Shown here piece after piece: positions 59,530-64,000 of a stretch of 64,000 bases of DNA. This DNA comes from Amphiura filiformis (lineage: Eukaryota > Echinodermata > Ophiuroidea > Amphilepidida > Amphiuridae): positions 80,006,315 through 80,070,314 of the forward strand of contig NC_092628.1 in the NCBI RefSeq assembly GCF_039555335.1, given 5' to 3'. Position 1 is the stretch's first letter. Every line of letters begins with the position of its first letter. Below the pieces are notes generated by a model. That model was given only the letters and a program-made list of their open reading frames with translations. It was not told the DNA's origin and ran no database searches. Both the position numbers and the translations under genes were made by a program.

Positions 59530-60333
59530 CGCGTGCCAGTCACGCATAACGCAATGCGCAACTATAGGTAATTATTGGCCAAGAACGAACATACCTGTTG
59601 CGTCCATGTAGCGTACTAAGCGCGTACGCAATGTAAGGCGCGTGCATGCTTTCTATTGTACCGCGTTATGTGCGCGTGTGTTTATCACAGAGCCACTAGC
59701 GTTCCGATTGTTCCAGCTTGGCCAAGAATTGCACGCCATTCTATATCAATACACGCTGTTATGGGTTTTATTTTTTCACCAATAAGCCGAACAAACTTAA
59801 AGGTGTGGAGAGGGAGGCAGTGGTTGGTCATACTACGGACAACATTGCCAAACCATTTTGTGGGATACCTCTTCCAGAATGGTCTTTGTTCCCGGGTCTT
59901 TGTAATTAGTCCAACATCAAGGATAGCTCTGATTTACGTAAGGTCCAAGATTCGGCTCCATAGGTGGCAATAACATGAATGGGAGAATAATGGCTAAGTA
60001 GATCATCATCCTTCGGCTGTGGAGCAGGCGACTACAACTTTCCTCCAGCTGCATCGGTCTTGAGCCATTGCTGATAGTTGATCTTGACTCAGCATGCTGT
60101 CCATATTCCCCAAAAGACACTGGATGTATTTCCAGAACAAGGTTCGTTGCCGTCCGGGTTTCCTCCTCCCGTGAATTGGGACATACAATGCATATTCTTT
60201 TACTGGCTCATCGTCAGGCAAGCGGAGTATATGCCCTACAAATTTCAGTTGACGAGTCCTGGCTTCCTCAACAAGTGGCGCTGTCTCTGTCAGATTGTAG
60301 ATGGTAGTATTTGGTACTCTGTCTACTCTCTTA

Positions 60334-61222
60334 GGGCGTGTTCACATTACACAATGTGGGTTCGTACCTAGGTAGTGAAGTGGTGTCGATCCACATCGAA
60401 TCCACATTGAGTTCGCGTTCACACTAGCAAGCTAATCTACATCGAAAGTGGGTTATGACGTAAGTGGAGCGAATCCACATACCCGGATGTTACATGTAGA
60501 ACGACTCACATGTAGTACCACGCAGCATAGATACCAAATTTCGTAAAGCCATCACCTCAGAAGCGATTTATAGACCTTTTCTGATGATGTCACCTATCGA
60601 TATTGGGGTCTGAGATGTAAACAAACAACACGTGCGTTTCTCACGTGTCCACGGTATAAAAATACCAAATACAGCGTATTTTCTCCTCTGTTTTGTCATA
60701 TGTCACTTTAGCTTCCATAAAATAATTGTTTAAACGGGAACTGTATACTAGTTACCTTTGTTCCAGTTTGTTTTGATGCCATAAAATACAAAAGATACGG
60801 AAAAACAGCGATGCTATTTAAAATTCAATCTTTATTTTGCTTCACAATTTTGTTTACTTTTTACACCGTGAAGAACTACACGCGTACTGCGAGCTGGCAA
60901 TTCCGCGCTCGAATGCTGGACCCCAATATCGATTGATTGGTGACGTCTTCAGTTCGTTTTGTTCCATTGACGTTCACCATTTCAGCCCGTACGACCACAG
61001 CCACTTCCGGTATATGTGGATCGACTCCACATTATCGTGTTCACATTACGAAATTTAACCCACCTCCTAGGGTCGAATCTACCTCAACCAGGTAGTTTCG
61101 ATCCACATTGTTGATGTAGGGTCGAATCCACTTACTTTGTGTTCACACTACACTGGGAAGTGGTTTCGATGTAGGGTCGACTCCACGTCCCTACATCAAA
61201 AGTGCCTGATGTGATCACGCCC
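60334..61222. mobile_element. Harbinger-like MITE inserted in the LINE
   Basis: The ends GGGCGTGTTCACATTACAC and GTGATCACGCCC are inverted, flanked by TTA on both sides (60331-60333 and 61223-61225). Removing the insert restores the LINE sequence across the junction. Inside, ggtagtgaagtggt and gggtcga(a/t)tccac words are repeated near both ends. A copy of family G sits in the middle. Confidence 0.88.
60572..60950. mobile_element. MITE family G, copy 2, nested
   Basis: Reverse-oriented relative of 59118-59529 (atcgatattggggtctgaga, gtttaaacgggaact, tactgcgagctgg). It lies inside the Harbinger-like MITE, which itself lies inside the LINE. Confidence 0.85.
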
Positions 61223-63250
61223 TTAATGTTCAGCATAATACGGTAGCAGGATGTGCCAAATGAGTTGAATTCAACGAAGGTAACTATGAAGGGGAACTGG
61301 TATTCCTTAAAGCCTTCCATAATATTCTTTTCAGTATGTGGATCTGCTGTGCGCAGCTGCTTCCTGGTATGAAACCAGCCTGATTGCTTCTCAGTGAGGA
61401 GTCTACATGTGGCCGGATTCGGTTTAAAATGATCTTGTTGTAGACTTTAGCAGCTATGAACATGAGTGATATGCCTCTATTGGTACTCATCAAAGAAAGG
61501 TCACCTTTCTTTGACAATGGTATAATAACATTGGCGATCCATTGGCGTGGTGGAGATAGTGTAGTGTAAACTTCTGAACAGAAAGCACGAATGACATCAA
61601 CCATTTGGTCATCACCTCCCTGAAGGGCCTCGACTGTAATGGCACAATCTAAAGATACTGCTTTGTTGGCTTTTGTGGCTGCAATTGCACTGACAGTCTC
61701 TTCACGAGTATGTGGTCAAAACAGATGGGGAGATCTTCTTGCGCTGGTGGGGTACATTTAGTTCTGACAGACCCAAATCACTGTCATTGTTGAGCAATGA
61801 ACTGAAAAACCTTTCCACTCCTGAGAAGTTCTCTATCACTTCAAGGAGCTTTGCCATCTCTCTTTGTGACTTTCACATTTCGCTTACGTTCTTTCCGGAG
61901 AGTGTATGGATAATTTTCCAAGTAGCTGTATAGTTCCCAGTCTCATCAGCTGCTCTCAGCTCATCCATCTGTTTATTGAGTGCAGCAGCCTCATCAACTT
62001 TATAAGAATCATTGAGACTGCTATTCAATTTTCTCCATCTTTCTCTTGATTGTGGGGATTTGCTTAGAGAAAAATTGTTGGCTCTTGGTCTCATCAGATA
62101 CCGAGCTTGGCAGGCCATAGGGCTATTTCTTACCAACCATTTCCTCTGCAACTTCTCTGACCGTTGTTTCAAAGGACTCGTATCGTTCTGTGGTGTTTAT
62201 GGAATCATCATCCATCATGCTTTAAGAGCTTGGAATCGATTAGATAGCTCTAGTTGAAACTTTTTTTCTTGTGTCTGGATCCTGCAGCTTCCTACAATTG
62301 AACTTAAGTCTCTTGTATGGCTTTCCCTTGCTTGTTCTCAAGCTAGTGACTAAGAGAATGACAATGCGATGGTCAGAGTCCAGTCCTACTGAATTGTAGG
62401 CACGGCAGTTCCGAAGAGAATTGACCGACTTGCAGGTCCAATTGATATTTTGTTCCACCTGGGTGCATCCAAGTCCACTGGCGGCAACGTGGATGAGGGT
62501 CGAATTCCTGACACAAGTTTACTAGCCATTCACCATTGTCATTTGTGGAATCATGGAAACAGTGCCTCCCAACAATTAGGGGGTGAGTAGCTATCGATTC
62601 CAACTCTGGCATTAAGGTCCCCAAGAACTATATATATGTTATGTTTGTTTACTTGGTCTAAGAGAGAGATATAGAAGTCTTCCTTTGCAGCAGACGATGA
62701 ACATTCAGTAGGAGCATATATATACAATGGTGAAGCTTACCTGATGATTTCCATGAATTAATGTTGCATAATATATAGAATTCTCTCAGTGATGACTTCT
62801 ACCCCCCTCTGCAGGCATTCGTAGATGAATTTGGACATGAGAATGCCAACACCATCTTGCCTGTGTTGGGTGGCAGATCCATACACCATTACCCAGTTTC
62901 TATCATCTGACCAAAGTTCTGCTGTTGGATTAGGGATAATAAGCCTATGTTCTTGTATCCCAATGATGTCGACACCAGCATCTGCACAGACCATAAAAAG
63001 TTCTGATGGATTTTCCCTTGTTGAAATAGAGTACGTACATTGTATGTAGATATTGTGAGAGGTTTGAAAGCAGACAAGCGACAAGAGTCAGTCATAGACC
63101 CCTCCCTCCCCTCCATCTGCCTTCGGTTGTTTTCGAGTTTTTCTTGTAGTTTTCGTAATCGAATAGTTTTACAAGAATTATTTAGTCCAGTCTTAGGAGC
63201 TTCACGTGTGATCAACCCTGATTCAGCTTGTTTCCGGATATCCAGCATCC

Positions 63251-64000
63251 AATAACTACCAATATATAGTGTAGCTGGTCCTGTGTCACAACCTGGGGTA
63301 CCTTTGTGTTACATAGTAAAAAAATGAAATGGTTCATACATTTTACCTACACATCTCATTTGAAGTGGTTCATCCTTCTGAGCATTTTGACACCTTTTTT
63401 ATGGAAATCGGTTAAAAAATGAGAGAGTGCAGGCAAAAACAATCACAAAGTAGGGAGGATGTAACCCCACCTCTTTTTTCCACATTTACAATCATTCTGA
63501 GCAAGTATTGGTCTTTTAAATGAACTTTTGTATTTATTCACTTGGTTTAGATGTCTGGGAGTTCATTTAGACATTTTTTACTAGATTCAAATTTTAAAGG
63601 GGTTTTAAATCAAATTTACAATATGAATCCTCCCCTAATCCTCCTCCCCTAATCCTCAGCCACCCTTGGCACATTTCATGCCAAACGTCATAAGAAAATA
63701 ATTGAAAAATATTTGAAAACAGGATAAAAACATGAGTAATATAGAATAAATTAGCCTCAATTTAAGACCTAATTGAATCTTCTAAGTGAAGGAATACTCA
63801 AGAGACAGTGTTTTGAAATCCAAACTGCACATCAAAATGTAACAAAGCCACCTTTTTGTGTACCCCAGTATATGGCACAGGATCAGCTTGCCGCTGGTTG
63901 TGGAACAAGTTAGCCAGTGATGGAAGGATGACCTATGATGACCTGTTCAGCACCGCCCTATTGACCGTTGGAAGATGCATCTTCTCATCCGCTCTTGGAT
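63251..64000. other. No gene recognised
   Basis: AT-rich DNA upstream of the LINE coding part. It may include LINE 5' sequence. No motif or repeat is clear to the eye. Confidence 0.4.

Larger units (their letters stand above)
59690..63250 (-). mobile_element. Decayed full-coding-length LINE (endonuclease, RT, C-terminal tail)
   Basis: Minus strand, 5' to 3': an endonuclease domain with TISTYNVRTL, DIIGIQEHRLI, DGVGILMSK and VLGDLNARVG; a linker with YTATWKIIHTLSG; reverse transcriptase blocks RQWIANVIIPLSKKGD, NRGISLM, AKVYNKIILNRI and NQAGFIPGSSCAQQIHIL; then a deletion removing the catalytic palm; then a tail RMPDDEP..., HGRRKPGRQRT and AQDRCSWRKVVVACSTAEG. About 300 bases of possible 3' untranslated sequence follow. 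Frames are broken in many places. The domain order fits an RTE-like or related non-LTR element; the clade is inferred. Confidence 0.85.

Overview
The window looks like a nuclear chromosome segment from a marine invertebrate, most likely a deuterostome such as an echinoderm or hemichordate. It has AT-rich intergenic DNA, short exons with canonical GT/AG introns, poly(A) signals, tRNA-derived SINEs, decayed LINE and Ty3/gypsy copies, and many small inverted-repeat transposons. The animal assignment rests on a creatine-synthesis gene and a creatine kinase occurring together. The finer placement (frequent taggccta words, type of repeats) is only inference.

Three protein genes can be supported. 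(1) 14.3-25.1 kb, plus strand: the last four coding exons of a creatine kinase, with the active-site cysteine motif, stop codon and a poly(A) signal. The 5' exons are not visible. (2) 32.4-33.7 kb, minus strand: an apparently single-exon 12-TM transporter of the major facilitator superfamily, closest by eye to the vesicular amine transporter family (SLC18). One base is missing in the middle. (3) 53.4-58.6 kb, minus strand: a complete seven-exon glycine amidinotransferase (AGAT/GATM) gene. Its exons join in phase to 411 codons, starting with an arginine-containing N-terminus that could be a mitochondrial presequence. A small plus-strand ORF at 51.5 kb encodes a helix-turn-helix protein, possibly transposase-derived.

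AGAT makes guanidinoacetate, the committed step of creatine synthesis, and creatine kinase uses creatine. The window therefore places the first enzyme and the main user of one pathway about 28 kb apart, with a transporter-like gene between them.

The rest is mobile or repetitive DNA. 0-14 kb: a pyrimidine tract with TTTA/TTTC microsatellites, a LINE 3' end, a ~148-bp tandem array, SINEs, several MITEs, and a tRNA-Thr-like gene inside a 44-bp inverted repeat. 15-29 kb: LINE fragments and MITE families lying in and after the creatine kinase introns. 30-32 kb: a broken Ty3/gypsy pol region interrupted by a MITE. 35-41 kb: a repeated protein-like segment and an ~0.8-kb tandem duplication. 43-51 kb: MITEs, a ~1-kb palindromic GATA-rich minisatellite and hairpins. 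53-58 kb: MITEs and microsatellites inside the AGAT introns. 59-63 kb: a decayed LINE carrying a MITE that itself contains a copy of another MITE. No CRISPR, rRNA or prokaryotic features were seen.
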